Shown here: positions 15,414 to 22,963 of the stretch, piece by piece
How positions within the stretch are numbered: the first letter of the stretch is position 1
Layout of the letters: each line of letters begins with the position of its first letter
Assembly (NCBI GenBank): GCA_001781125.1
Contig: MFKT01000014.1
Location: forward strand, 1 to 33,602
DNA length: 33,602 bases
Direction: 5' to 3'
Source: Candidatus Kaiserbacteria bacterium RIFCSPHIGHO2_01_FULL_53_29
Lineage (GTDB): Bacteria; Patescibacteriota; Minisyncoccia; Phycocordibacterales; UBA2100
Translations under genes and position numbers: made by a program
Notes under the pieces: generated by a model
What the model saw: the letters and a program-made list of their open reading frames with translations, nothing else
Database searches by the model: none
What the model was told of the DNA's origin: nothing

Positions 15414-15695
15414 ATGAATTGGAATAGTAAGCAAAATAAGGCTTTAATTGAGGCGTTTTTGACGTTGAAAACCCCCGCCGAAGCGCAGCGTTTTTTGCGT
15501 GACATTCTTACGGAGAATGAGATCGAGGAGTTTGGTAAGCGTCTCCAAACCGCCCGCTTACTTACCGATAAAGTGCCGTATTCCGAAATTGAGGCACGAA
15601 CGGGACTCAGTTCTACGACTGTCGCTCGCGTCGCGCGTTGGCTTCATAAAGGCACTGGAGGCTATTCTCTAGTTTTAAAGCGTCTTAAAAATTAG
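15414..15695 (+). CDS. TrpR-like (YerC/YecD family) transcriptional regulator
   Basis: This 93-aa all-helical DNA-binding protein of the Trp-repressor superfamily matches the YerC/YecD pattern: LTLKTPAEAQRFLRDILT, then ENEIEEFGKRLQTARLL, the helix-turn-helix PYSEIEARTGLSSTTVARVARWL, and a GGYSLVLKRL tail. YerC/HisR-type relatives are proposed regulators of histidine genes in Firmicutes. It lies 3 nt before hisG and downstream of a TTGACA/TAAAGT promoter with flanking dyads. This strongly suggests autoregulated control of the his operon, perhaps by histidine as corepressor. The ligand is inferred, not visible. Confidence 0.88.
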   Translation: MNWNSKQNKALIEAFLTLKTPAEAQRFLRDILTENEIEEFGKRLQTARLLTDKVPYSEIEARTGLSSTTVARVARWLHKGTGGYSLVLKRLKN

Positions 15696-15698
15696 CGT

Positions 15699-16337
15699 AT
15701 GCATTTCACCTACACAGCAGAGAGACAGCGAATAGCGATCCAGAAAAGCGGGCGGCTCTTTCAGGCCAGCATGGATTTTCTTGTTTCTCGTGGGCTGTCT
15801 TTCCCGAAGAACGGAAGGTCTCTCATCCACCCGAGCGACAATTTCGAGGTCGACCTTCTGTATCTGCGCGATGACGACATACCGGAATATGTAAGCCGTG
15901 GTGTTGCCGACTTTGGTATCGTCGGACAAAATGTACTCGCTGAAAAGGGCATTGAATTGCCGGTGGTCTCGAAGCTTGATTTTGGTCGCTGCAAACTGGT
16001 AATCGCAGCACCTCGGAATTCAAGGATCAAAGAACCGCGAGATCTGCAGGGTCGCAGGATCGCAACCGGATATCCAAAATTACTCTCGGATTTTCTGGCT
16101 CGAGAGGGTATTGAAGCGAGCATCGTCCCCATATCGGGCTCGGCCGAGATCACGCCGGAGTTGGATCTTGCGGATGCTATCTGCGATATTGTTCAGACCG
16201 GTGCTACTCTTGAAGCACACGACCTCGTGCCGCTTTTTACGCTCATGGAATCCCAAGCTGTGCTCATCTCAAGTCCATTTGCAAAGCAGGCTAAGGACCG
16301 ATTCTTATCCGAGATTGGCATCAATTCAACCGTATGA
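15699..16337 (+). CDS. hisG: ATP phosphoribosyltransferase, catalytic domain only
   Basis: This 212-aa enzyme joins ATP and PRPP in the first step of histidine synthesis. The motifs follow the E. coli long-form enzyme: IAIQKSGRL, YLRDDDIPEYV, DFGIVGQNVL, RIATGYPKLL and the PRPP loop LADAICDIVQTGATLEA. However, the protein ends where the long form's C-terminal ACT-like histidine-binding domain (about 80 aa) should begin. Short-form HisG proteins are of this length but use different motifs and need the HisRS-like partner HisZ, and no hisZ is in this window. The stop overlaps hisD by ATGA, so the truncation is not a recent frameshift with remnants. Feedback inhibition is probably altered. Confidence 0.93.
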   Translation: MHFTYTAERQRIAIQKSGRLFQASMDFLVSRGLSFPKNGRSLIHPSDNFEVDLLYLRDDDIPEYVSRGVADFGIVGQNVLAEKGIELPVVSKLDFGRCKLVIAAPRNSRIKEPRDLQGRRIATGYPKLLSDFLAREGIEASIVPISGSAEITPELDLADAICDIVQTGATLEAHDLVPLFTLMESQAVLISSPFAKQAKDRFLSEIGINSTV

Positions 16338-17623
16338 AAATAGTATCTACAAAGAAATCTTCGCTACCGGCGATAGTAAAGTCGATAAAAAATCGACAGA
16401 GCAAAAAGGCCGATGTCGAAAGCACCGTTCGGGACATACTTAAGCGCGTACAAAGGGACGGTGATACGGCTCTCTTCGCGCTGACAAAAAAATTCGACGG
16501 CGCGAGTCTACAGACACTCAAGGTATCGAAACAAGAAATTACTGACGCCTACGCACAAGAGGATGCGAAATTCATTAAAACTCTGCGGATAGCCAAGGCA
16601 AACATTGAAAAATTCCACAAGACCACCATACGAAAAAAAGAATCGGCGGTTATTACCACCAAGGGCGTAAAGGTATGGCGGGAATTCCGGCCGATCGAAC
16701 GCGTCGGTCTCTACATCCCCGGAGGCAAGGCGGCATATCCTTCTTCCGTATTGATGCTCGCGGTACCGGCTACGATCGCTGGCTGCAAAGAGATTGTTCT
16801 CTGCGTTCCTCCCGGCAAAGACGCAAAAGTCTCGAGCGCGGTGTTGGTCGCCGCTGATATTTGCGGTATCTCAAATATCTTCAAAGTTGGAGGGGCGCAG
16901 GCGATCGCTGCCATGGCCTACGGCACCGAATCCATACCGAAAGTATCGAAGATATTCGGGCCCGGCAACGCGTATGTGACGGCAGCAAAGATTCTTGTGT
17001 ACGGAGAAGTTGCTATCGACATGCCTGCGGGTCCATCTGAAGTTTTGGTGGTCGCCGATGAGACAGCCAATCCCGCGTGGGTGGCTGCTGATCTGCTTTC
17101 CCAACTGGAGCACGGGGAAGATTCACAGGCAATTTTGGTGACGTTCACCGAAAAGTTCGCAAAACAAGTCCAAAGAGAAATATTGCGCCAGACGAAGGAG
17201 CTTTCCCGACGCGCAATCGTCAAAGAATCTCTCGCAAATAGCGCCATCGTTATTCTGCAAGATCTGGACCAAGCATGCGCTCTCATCAATGACTACGCAC
17301 CTGAACACTTGGAGATCGTAAGCAGAAAAGAATCCGAAATACTCAAAAAGGTCAATAATGCGGGATCGGTATTTTTGGGAAGCTACTCAAGCGAACCTCT
17401 CGGCGATTACGCAACAGGCGCCAATCACACGCTGCCCACTTCCGGCTACGCGAAGATGTTTTCCCCGCTTTCCGTCGAATCCTTCGGCAAGATGATGCAG
17501 ATCCAAAAGGTTTCCGCATCCGGTATCCGGAATCTGCGTCGGACGGTCGAGGTCTTGGCGGAGCGGGAGGGGCTCGATGCCCACAAGAACGCTGTCAGTA
17601 TCAGATTCAAAAAAGCCCTATGA
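16334..17623 (+). CDS. hisD: Histidinol dehydrogenase
   Basis: The 429-aa Zn-dependent NAD enzyme oxidises histidinol to histidine in the last two steps. The family core is intact: ERVGLYIPGGKAAYPSSVLM, KVGGAQAIAAMAYGTESIP, GPGNAYVTAAK and the signature IDMPAGPSEVLVVAD. Zn-ligand and catalytic segments are SQLEHGEDSQA (Gln, His), YAPEHLEIV (Glu-His base), GDYATGANHTLPT (Asp) and EGLDAHKNAV (His). Length is normal. It overlaps hisG and hisC by 4 nt at each end. Confidence 0.97.
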   Translation: MKIVSTKKSSLPAIVKSIKNRQSKKADVESTVRDILKRVQRDGDTALFALTKKFDGASLQTLKVSKQEITDAYAQEDAKFIKTLRIAKANIEKFHKTTIRKKESAVITTKGVKVWREFRPIERVGLYIPGGKAAYPSSVLMLAVPATIAGCKEIVLCVPPGKDAKVSSAVLVAADICGISNIFKVGGAQAIAAMAYGTESIPKVSKIFGPGNAYVTAAKILVYGEVAIDMPAGPSEVLVVADETANPAWVAADLLSQLEHGEDSQAILVTFTEKFAKQVQREILRQTKELSRRAIVKESLANSAIVILQDLDQACALINDYAPEHLEIVSRKESEILKKVNNAGSVFLGSYSSEPLGDYATGANHTLPTSGYAKMFSPLSVESFGKMMQIQKVSASGIRNLRRTVEVLAEREGLDAHKNAVSIRFKKAL

Positions 17624-18660
17624 TATCTTCTCTCATACGTTCAGATTTACAGAATTTCCAGCCGTACCGTTCGGCACGCAGTCTCTATGGAAAGGGGATG
17701 TTTATGGACGCGAATGAAAATAGCTTTGGCAGTGCTGTCGAGAATGGGGTTGACCAAGAGCTGAACCGGTATCCGGATCCGTATTCTACTGACCTGCGAA
17801 ATGCACTCGCAAGGTTTGTTGATGTAACACCCGACACTATTTTCGTCGCAAACGGCTCCGATGAGGCTATAGACCTTCTCATCCGGCTCTTTGTGGAGCG
17901 CGATGAGGAGATTCTAATCGTGGAACCGACATACGGTGTCTACCGTGTCGCGGCGAACATTGCAGGAGTGAAGGTCGCAGGCTTCTCTCTCTCCGCCGAT
18001 TTCAGTTTGGAGATGAGCAGTCTCCTTGCTCGGGTAACTCCCAAAACAAAAATGATCTTCTGTTGCTCTCCCAACAATCCCACGGGAACACTCTTGAAAT
18101 CGCAGGATGTTGAAACGATCTGCAAGAGTTTCAAAGGCATCGTTGTCGTTGATGAAGCATACATTGAGTTTGCTTCGCGGGCCTCTTTTGTGAAGGTGAC
18201 GAAAGAAATCGAGAATCTTGTCGTTCTGCGCACATTCTCCAAGGCATGGGGCCTCGCAGGAATACGCGTAGGCTATTGCGTTGCGAACGAAGTCGTCGTT
18301 GAATACCTCAACAAAATAAAGCCACCCTACAATCTCAACAGGATTTCTGCGAAGATCGCACTCGAGGCACTCCGTAATCCTTCAAAAATGCTTGATATGA
18401 AGGCGGCTATTCTCACAGAGCGTGCACGGCTTGCGAAAGCACTGGCTGATCTCGGGTTCACCGTGTACCCGAGCGAAGCGAACTTTCTTCTTGCACGGTA
18501 TCCGGGCGTAGGGACGCCCGCAAAGCGGCTCGCAGAAGAATTCGGCATCATCATACGGGATTTCAGCACACAGCCGCTTCTTAAAGGTTGTGTGCGTATT
18601 TCGGTCGGCACGTCGGAACAAGACGACCTTTTAATAAAGTCGCTTAAAAAAATATTATGA
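17620..18660 (+). CDS. hisC: Histidinol-phosphate aminotransferase
   Basis: This 346-aa class I/II PLP aminotransferase converts imidazole-acetol phosphate to histidinol phosphate. It shows MDANENSFG near the N-terminus, NGSDEAIDLLIRLF, CSPNNPTGTLL, the PLP-contacting VVDEAYIEFA (D178, Y181), and the Schiff-base Lys K208 in TFSKAWGLAGIRVGY. The C-terminal VRISVGTSEQ supplies the substrate-phosphate Arg. It overlaps hisD and hisB by ATGA. Confidence 0.96.
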   Translation: MISSLIRSDLQNFQPYRSARSLYGKGMFMDANENSFGSAVENGVDQELNRYPDPYSTDLRNALARFVDVTPDTIFVANGSDEAIDLLIRLFVERDEEILIVEPTYGVYRVAANIAGVKVAGFSLSADFSLEMSSLLARVTPKTKMIFCCSPNNPTGTLLKSQDVETICKSFKGIVVVDEAYIEFASRASFVKVTKEIENLVVLRTFSKAWGLAGIRVGYCVANEVVVEYLNKIKPPYNLNRISAKIALEALRNPSKMLDMKAAILTERARLAKALADLGFTVYPSEANFLLARYPGVGTPAKRLAEEFGIIIRDFSTQPLLKGCVRISVGTSEQDDLLIKSLKKIL

Positions 18661-19721
18661 AAAGATCTGAGAAAAAACTCACCAAGGTGGTCTTCGTAGA
18701 CCGTGATGGGACTATGATATATGAGCCGCCTGACACGAAACAAGTCGACTCACTCGATCAGCTGAAAATCTTGCCGGGTACTGTTGAAGGACTCAAGAGA
18801 TTAGTAACGGAGGGGTATGGGTTGGTAATGGTCACGAATCAAAACGGAATAGGTACTTCCTCGTTCCCCAAGAAAGATTTCGACGCCCCGCAAAAGCGAT
18901 TTGAGGAGATTCTCGCCGAGCAGGGAATCACATTTAACGAAGTGTTGATATGTCCGCATTTTCCGAGCGATAGTTGCGCTTGTCGAAAACCGAAACTCGG
19001 ATTGGTTAAGAAACTCTTGAAAGAGAAGCCGATTGATCTAAAGCGATCGTTCGTCGTAGGAGACAGAGAAACAGACATGCAGTTCGCAAAAAACATCGGC
19101 ATTGCAGGATACCTGACGGAAACGAACACCGTTTTTCCTCGCATAGCAACGGTCGAGCGCGATACTAAAGAGACCAAAGTTTCTGCGCGGTGCAATCTTG
19201 ACGGGCGGGGCGTATATGAAATTAATACCGGAATCAATTTCTTCAACCACATGCTCGAGCAGCTCTCGAAGCACTCACTCGTCGATCTTTCGATACAGGC
19301 GAAAGGCGACGTACATATTGATGACCACCACACGATAGAGGATGTGGGACTTGTCATCGGAGAAGTAATCAGTCGTGCGCTTAGTGAACGAAAGGGAATT
19401 CGCCGCTACGGATTTCTCCTTCCCATGGACGATACGCTCGTCGAAGTTGCGATCGATCTCGGTGGCCGTCCGTACCTCGTATTCAATTGCGATTTCAAGC
19501 GGGAGAAGGTGGGCGACTTGCCGACCGAGATGGTCGAGCACTTCTTCCGTTCTGTCGCCGAGACGCTCAAAGCAAACATTCACATCAATGTGAAGTACAG
19601 CAAGAATGAACACCACAAAATCGAAGCGATATTCAAAGCGTTTGCCAAGGCCTTGCGTATGGCGACAGAAAGAGACCCGCGTCAGAAGAATATCCTTCCT
19701 TCCACAAAAGGGGTCTTATGA
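18657..19721 (+). CDS. hisB: Bifunctional histidinol-phosphatase / imidazoleglycerol-phosphate dehydratase
   Basis: This 354-aa fusion has a HAD phosphatase (1-165) with nucleophile motif FVDRDGT (D15, D17), MVTNQNGIG, the Zn-binding loop CPHFPSDSCACRKP (C99, H101, C107, C109) and VVGDRETDM. The IGP dehydratase (about 168-354) has FFNHMLEQLSKH, the metal-binding DVHIDDHHTIED, PMDDTLVEVAIDLGGRPY and EHHKIEAIFKAFAKAL. The arrangement matches the E. coli-type bifunctional HisB, known in some Proteobacteria and Bacteroidetes. The mosaic may reflect transfer of a his cluster from such a donor. It catalyses two non-adjacent pathway steps and overlaps both neighbours by 4 nt. Confidence 0.97.
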   Translation: MKRSEKKLTKVVFVDRDGTMIYEPPDTKQVDSLDQLKILPGTVEGLKRLVTEGYGLVMVTNQNGIGTSSFPKKDFDAPQKRFEEILAEQGITFNEVLICPHFPSDSCACRKPKLGLVKKLLKEKPIDLKRSFVVGDRETDMQFAKNIGIAGYLTETNTVFPRIATVERDTKETKVSARCNLDGRGVYEINTGINFFNHMLEQLSKHSLVDLSIQAKGDVHIDDHHTIEDVGLVIGEVISRALSERKGIRRYGFLLPMDDTLVEVAIDLGGRPYLVFNCDFKREKVGDLPTEMVEHFFRSVAETLKANIHINVKYSKNEHHKIEAIFKAFAKALRMATERDPRQKNILPSTKGVL

Positions 19722-20341
19722 ACCCCGCCCCTTCGAACAGAAAGAGCGGAGTGAGCATCGCGGTGATTGATTACAACGCGGGCAACATTGCTTCCGTCGG
19801 AAATGCGCTTCGCAAGCTCGGCTTCGAGTATACGATCACTAAGGATCCAAAAGAAATTCTTGCCGCTGACAAAGTGATTTTTCCCGGACAGGGTCGGGCC
19901 GCTGCGGCTATGGATGATCTGCGCGCCTCGGGACTAGACAAGGTGATACGCGAGATAAAAAAACCGTTCCTCGGGATATGCCTCGGGCTGCAGCTTCTTT
20001 TCGAATCATCGGAGGAGGACGATGCGCAATGTCTCGGGATCATTGAGGGGCGTGTAAAAAGATTCAACGAACCTGATCTGAAAATCCCGCAAATGGGCTG
20101 GAACATCATTTCGATTGTCCAAAATGATCCGCTCATCAGCGGTATTCCCGACAAAGCCTACGTCTACTTTGCGAATTCGTACTATGGGGCGGGTGACAAT
20201 TATGCACTCGCTACATCAGTCTATGGCTCGACCGAATCGGGAGCAATTATCCGCAAAGACAATTTCTACGGGACGCAATTCCACCCCGAAAAGTCCGGGG
20301 AATGGGGGATGAAAATACTGGATAATTTCTGCCGCTTATGA
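19718..20341 (+). CDS. hisH: Imidazole glycerol phosphate synthase, glutaminase subunit
   Basis: This 207-aa class I glutamine amidotransferase feeds ammonia to HisF. The nucleophile C88 lies in [16 protein letters not shown], and the His-Glu pair in QFHPEKSG (H189, E191). The interface segment PQMGWN is present. The oxyanion-strand motif reads FPGQG instead of the usual PGVG, a substitution next to the residues that form the oxyanion hole. Its ammonia partner HisF is the C-terminal half of the next gene, which overlaps it by ATGA. A 10-residue polar N-terminal extension precedes the fold. Confidence 0.96.
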   Translation: MNPAPSNRKSGVSIAVIDYNAGNIASVGNALRKLGFEYTITKDPKEILAADKVIFPGQGRAAAAMDDLRASGLDKVIREIKKPFLGICLGLQLLFESSEEDDAQCLGIIEGRVKRFNEPDLKIPQMGWNIISIVQNDPLISGIPDKAYVYFANSYYGAGDNYALATSVYGSTESGAIIRKDNFYGTQFHPEKSGEWGMKILDNFCRL

Positions 20342-21807
20342 TAATTATCCCAGCCATCGATATATTAGATGGTCAATGCGTACGCCTCAAGCGCGGCGAG
20401 TTTTCTGATAAAAAAATCTACTCTACAGATCCTGTTGCTGTTGCAAAAGAATGGGAGCGTCAGGGTGCCCAAATGTTGCACATCGTGGATCTTGACGGTG
20501 CGAAAACCGGCGTTCCAAGGAATACTGAAGTTATCCGAAAGATCGCGCAGACAGTAAGAATTCCAATCGAAGTCGGTGGCGGCATACGAAGCGGGAAAAT
20601 TGCCCGCGAATATCTCGAATTCGCCAGGCGCATCGTGCTCGGCACGAAGGCGCTCGAAGATCCGCTTCTCATCAAAAATCTTGTGAAGGACTTCGGCAGT
20701 GAGCGTATCGTCGTCGCACTCGAATTGAAAGATGGAAAGCTGACAGTGGAGGGTTGGCAAAAGACCAGCGCAAAAGACTATAAAGAGTTCGCTGCAGAAC
20801 TAAAAAAAATCGGCGTTAAAAATATTCTTTTCACCGATGTGCAGCGCGATGGCACGCTTACGGAGCCCAATTACGATATAGCTCTAGCTCTCGCGGTCGC
20901 GGGAGCTAGAGTGATATCCTCCGGCGGCGTCTCGAGTACAGAAGCTATCCGGAAATTGAAAGATCTGGGTGTCGACGCTGCGATCGTCGGTACCGCGCTC
21001 TATGAGGGGACGCTTACGCTCGCTGACGCGCTCAAAGCCGCGGGATCTTCGCAGCTGACCAAGCGCATTATTCCGTGTCTCGACGTCACAGGTGGCAAAG
21101 TCGTCAAAGGAGTTTCATTCGAGAACCTGCAAATAGTGGGCGATCCCGTTGCGCTTGGTAAAAAATATTCCGACGAAGGGGCCGACGAGCTCGTATTTCT
21201 CGATATCAGCGCGTCAAAAGACGAACGGGAGACGCTCTACGACGTCGTCGCTGCGGTCGCGCGTGAAGTTTTCATTCCATTTACCGTCGGCGGCGGTATC
21301 GGAAGCGTCGATCAGATGCGGAAACTCCTGCAGCTTGGAGCTGATAAGATTTCCATCAATACAGCTGCAATAAAAAATCCGGCGTTGATCACAGAAGCGT
21401 CGCGGGCCTTTGGCGAGCAATGTGTTGTCGTTGCGATCGATGCGAAGAAAAAAGGTGACAGCTACAAAGTGTTTTTGAAAGGCGGGACCGTGGAAACAGA
21501 GCTCGATGCTGTTCAATGGGCGAAAGAGGCCGAAAAAAAGGGAGCCGGTGAAATACTTCTCACCTCAATGGACAAAGATGGTACACGTTCGGGGTATGAC
21601 ATTGAGCTTTTGCGTCAGGTTTCCGATGCGGTCCGGATTCCCGTGATAGCATCGGGTGGGGCAGGCTCGATGGAGGATATGAAAGCCGCCTGCATTGAGG
21701 GGAAAGCCGATGCCGTTCTTGTCGCGAGCCTCCTGCACTATGGGGAGCTGACGATACCGCAAGTAAAGAAGTATTTATCAGAACATGGCATTGCGATGCG
21801 AATATGA
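20338..21807 (+). CDS. hisAF: HisA-HisF fusion (ProFAR isomerase + IGP synthase cyclase)
   Basis: This 489-aa protein carries two complete (beta-alpha)8 barrels. HisA (1-235) isomerises Pro[16 protein letters not shown] (D8), [34 protein letters not shown] and ISSGGVSS. HisF (241-489) makes IGP and [24 protein letters not shown] (D249), [27 protein letters not shown] (D368), [15 protein letters not shown] and VIASGGAGS. The join is a few residues long (AAGSSQLTK, 234-242). In the HisA half, the second catalytic Asp (D127 of the Thermotoga enzyme) aligns with E129 in [15 protein letters not shown]. HisF keeps both catalytic Asp residues. No stop or start lies between the halves. It could be a true fusion or, less likely, a sequence error at the junction. 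Confidence 0.96.
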   Translation: MIIIPAIDILDGQCVRLKRGEFSDKKIYSTDPVAVAKEWERQGAQMLHIVDLDGAKTGVPRNTEVIRKIAQTVRIPIEVGGGIRSGKIAREYLEFARRIVLGTKALEDPLLIKNLVKDFGSERIVVALELKDGKLTVEGWQKTSAKDYKEFAAELKKIGVKNILFTDVQRDGTLTEPNYDIALALAVAGARVISSGGVSSTEAIRKLKDLGVDAAIVGTALYEGTLTLADALKAAGSSQLTKRIIPCLDVTGGKVVKGVSFENLQIVGDPVALGKKYSDEGADELVFLDISASKDERETLYDVVAAVAREVFIPFTVGGGIGSVDQMRKLLQLGADKISINTAAIKNPALITEASRAFGEQCVVVAIDAKKKGDSYKVFLKGGTVETELDAVQWAKEAEKKGAGEILLTSMDKDGTRSGYDIELLRQVSDAVRIPVIASGGAGSMEDMKAACIEGKADAVLVASLLHYGELTIPQVKKYLSEHGIAMRI

Positions 21808-22415
21808 AAAAACGGAACATCGATTGGAAAAAAGGAGATGGCCTCGTGCCGGCGGTTATCCAGGATGCCGACTCGAAAGCGGTCCTGATGCTCGGCTATA
21901 TGAACAAGGAATCCTTTGCCAAGACCCTGAAGACAAAGAAGGTCTGGTTCTACAGTAGAAGTAAGAAGCGCCTGTGGATGAAGGGTGAGAAAAGCGGCAA
22001 CGTTCTGAATTTCGTCGGCGTGAAAGTCGATTGCGACGGCGATTCGCTCCTCGTGCAGGCGACTCCCACCGGTCCCGTGTGCCACACCGGCAACGAAACC
22101 TGTTTTGAAAAAACACAGCCGCAGAAGGATCTGCAGAGTCTTTTCGCACGCATACAAAATCGCAAGAGGGAAATGCCGAAAGGCTCGTATACGGCATCGC
22201 TCTTCAAGGCTGGCCTCAATAAGATCACACTGAAAGTCGCGGAAGAATCGATGGAAGTAGTCCAAGCTGCACAAAAAGAGACGAAGCAGCGATTGAAAGA
22301 AGAGGCGACAGATCTCATCTACCACCTGTTCGCACTCCTCGTGGAGCGGGGCATTACTCTTCAAGATATCGATGCGGAAATACGGAAACGCAACGAGAAA
22401 AAGCGAGGGAAATAA
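21804..22415 (+). CDS. hisIE: Bifunctional phosphoribosyl-AMP cyclohydrolase / phosphoribosyl-ATP pyrophosphatase
   Basis: This 203-aa protein catalyses pathway steps 2 and 3. HisI (1-105) shows [39 protein letters not shown], the metal sites DCDGDSLL and Cys/His residues in [13 protein letters not shown]. HisE (about 112-203) shows [34 protein letters not shown] and [17 protein letters not shown], the MazG-like acidic metal cluster. The fusion is the common bacterial HisIE form. It is the last his gene; a strong terminator lies 48 nt after its stop. Confidence 0.96.
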   Translation: MKKRNIDWKKGDGLVPAVIQDADSKAVLMLGYMNKESFAKTLKTKKVWFYSRSKKRLWMKGEKSGNVLNFVGVKVDCDGDSLLVQATPTGPVCHTGNETCFEKTQPQKDLQSLFARIQNRKREMPKGSYTASLFKAGLNKITLKVAEESMEVVQAAQKETKQRLKEEATDLIYHLFALLVERGITLQDIDAEIRKRNEKKRGK

Positions 22416-22462
22416 AACTTGCGTTTGAGTAGATTTTCTTTAAGATACAGCCTGTATTTGTA

Positions 22463-22492
22463 CAGAGCTCGCATTCGCGAGCTCTGCTCTTT
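22463..22492 (+). terminator. Terminator of the histidine operon
   Basis: A 10-bp perfect GC-rich stem (22463-22472 with 22477-22486; CAGAGCTCGC/GCGAGCTCTG) with loop ATTC is followed by CTCTTT. Confidence 0.75.
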
Positions 22493-22517
22493 AATGTCCG
22501 ACCTAATGAGGAGAAGG

Positions 22518-22715
22518 ATGGGCAAGAAGTCAAACAAGGCTGTTCGTGGATGCCCTTCGATCTTACGCACTCTCGAGGAGGAGTTACGTCGGCAAAAAAG
22601 GATCCCTGAAGCCGACGAACTTCGTGACTTTATAGGGCCATTGGATCCAGATCCTCTTGCGGCCGCGAGAAAGCGATGGGGCGCTCTCCTGAGACGGTTG
22701 GGAGACAAGCCATGA
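22518..22715 (+). CDS. Hypothetical small basic protein, 65 aa
   Basis: I do not recognise this protein. It reads MGKKSNKAVRGCPSILRTL then EEELRRQKRIPEADELRDF, and ends with an Arg-rich helix (AAARKRWGALLRRLGDKP). It is highly charged, largely helical and lacks membrane segments. The start at 22518 is supported by GAGGAG (22508-22513), 4 nt upstream. An in-frame ATG at 22419 would run through the his terminator and is not favoured. A GC-rich hairpin terminator follows the stop, consistent with a monocistronic small gene. Confidence 0.55.
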   Translation: MGKKSNKAVRGCPSILRTLEEELRRQKRIPEADELRDFIGPLDPDPLAAARKRWGALLRRLGDKP

Positions 22716-22724
22716 AAAAAAGAG

Positions 22725-22755
22725 GGAGCGGGCCCATACGGCAACCCGCTCCTTT
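22725..22755 (+). terminator. Terminator after the 65-aa gene
   Basis: An 8-bp perfect stem GGAGCGGG/CCCGCTCC (22725-22732 with 22745-22752) with a 12-nt loop is followed by TTTA. Confidence 0.6.
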
Positions 22756-22784
22756 ACCATTTAACAGGGGCGATACGTATGGCC

Positions 22785-22812
22785 TTGCATTAAAACCGGA
22801 GTGTGCTACTGT
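22785..22812 (+). promoter_or_regulatory. Promoter of the arginine leader
   Basis: -35 TTGCAT (22785-22790), a 16-bp spacer and an extended -10 TGC-TACTGT (22804-22812) lie 8 nt before the leader-peptide ATG at 22821. Confidence 0.55.
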
Positions 22813-22820
22813 CTCAATAC

Positions 22821-22880
22821 ATGCAAAACATGACTTCAAATATCGCCAGCCGACGAGCAGCTTCATTCGAGGCTGTTTAG
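22821..22880 (+). CDS. Putative arginine leader peptide, 19 aa
   Basis: This short ORF reads MQNMTSNIASRRAASFEAV and stops at 22878-22880. Consecutive Arg codons CGA-CGA lie at 22851-22856. It starts 8 nt after a promoter and precedes overlapping alternative hairpins that end in a T-run, all upstream of argC. The geometry is that of amino-acid attenuation. Only two Arg codons are present, so the evidence is suggestive. The peptide itself would have no other function. Confidence 0.5.
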   Translation: MQNMTSNIASRRAASFEAV

Positions 22881-22934
22881 AGGCGTTTGTTTTTTCTACG
22901 AACTTCTCCTATCGGCCTCGAAAGAGGTCGTTTT
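22866..22934 (+). promoter_or_regulatory. Putative arginine attenuator (antiterminator/terminator)
   Basis: The terminator is CGGCCTC-GAAA-GAGGTCG (22913-22919 with 22924-22930, one G-T pair) followed by TTTT (22931-22934). The competing antiterminator pairs TTCGAGGC (22866-22873) with GCCTCGAA (22915-22922), a perfect 8 bp, and the two are mutually exclusive. The left arm of the antiterminator begins 10 nt after the Arg codons and ends 5 nt before the leader stop codon. A ribosome stalled on Arg would leave it free, and one at the stop would cover it. Confidence 0.55.
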
Positions 22935-22963
22935 GCGTTATACTTAGCTACTAATTACACGTT

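Noticed and set aside
22419..22517. Upstream ATG extension (33 codons) of the 65-aa gene
   Set aside because: It would start at the his operon end and read through the terminator hairpin; the Shine-Dalgarno site supports 22518.
22676..22954. 92-aa + strand frame spanning the end of the 65-aa gene and the arg leader
   Set aside because: It runs through a terminator, a promoter and the attenuator, and its sequence is not protein-like.
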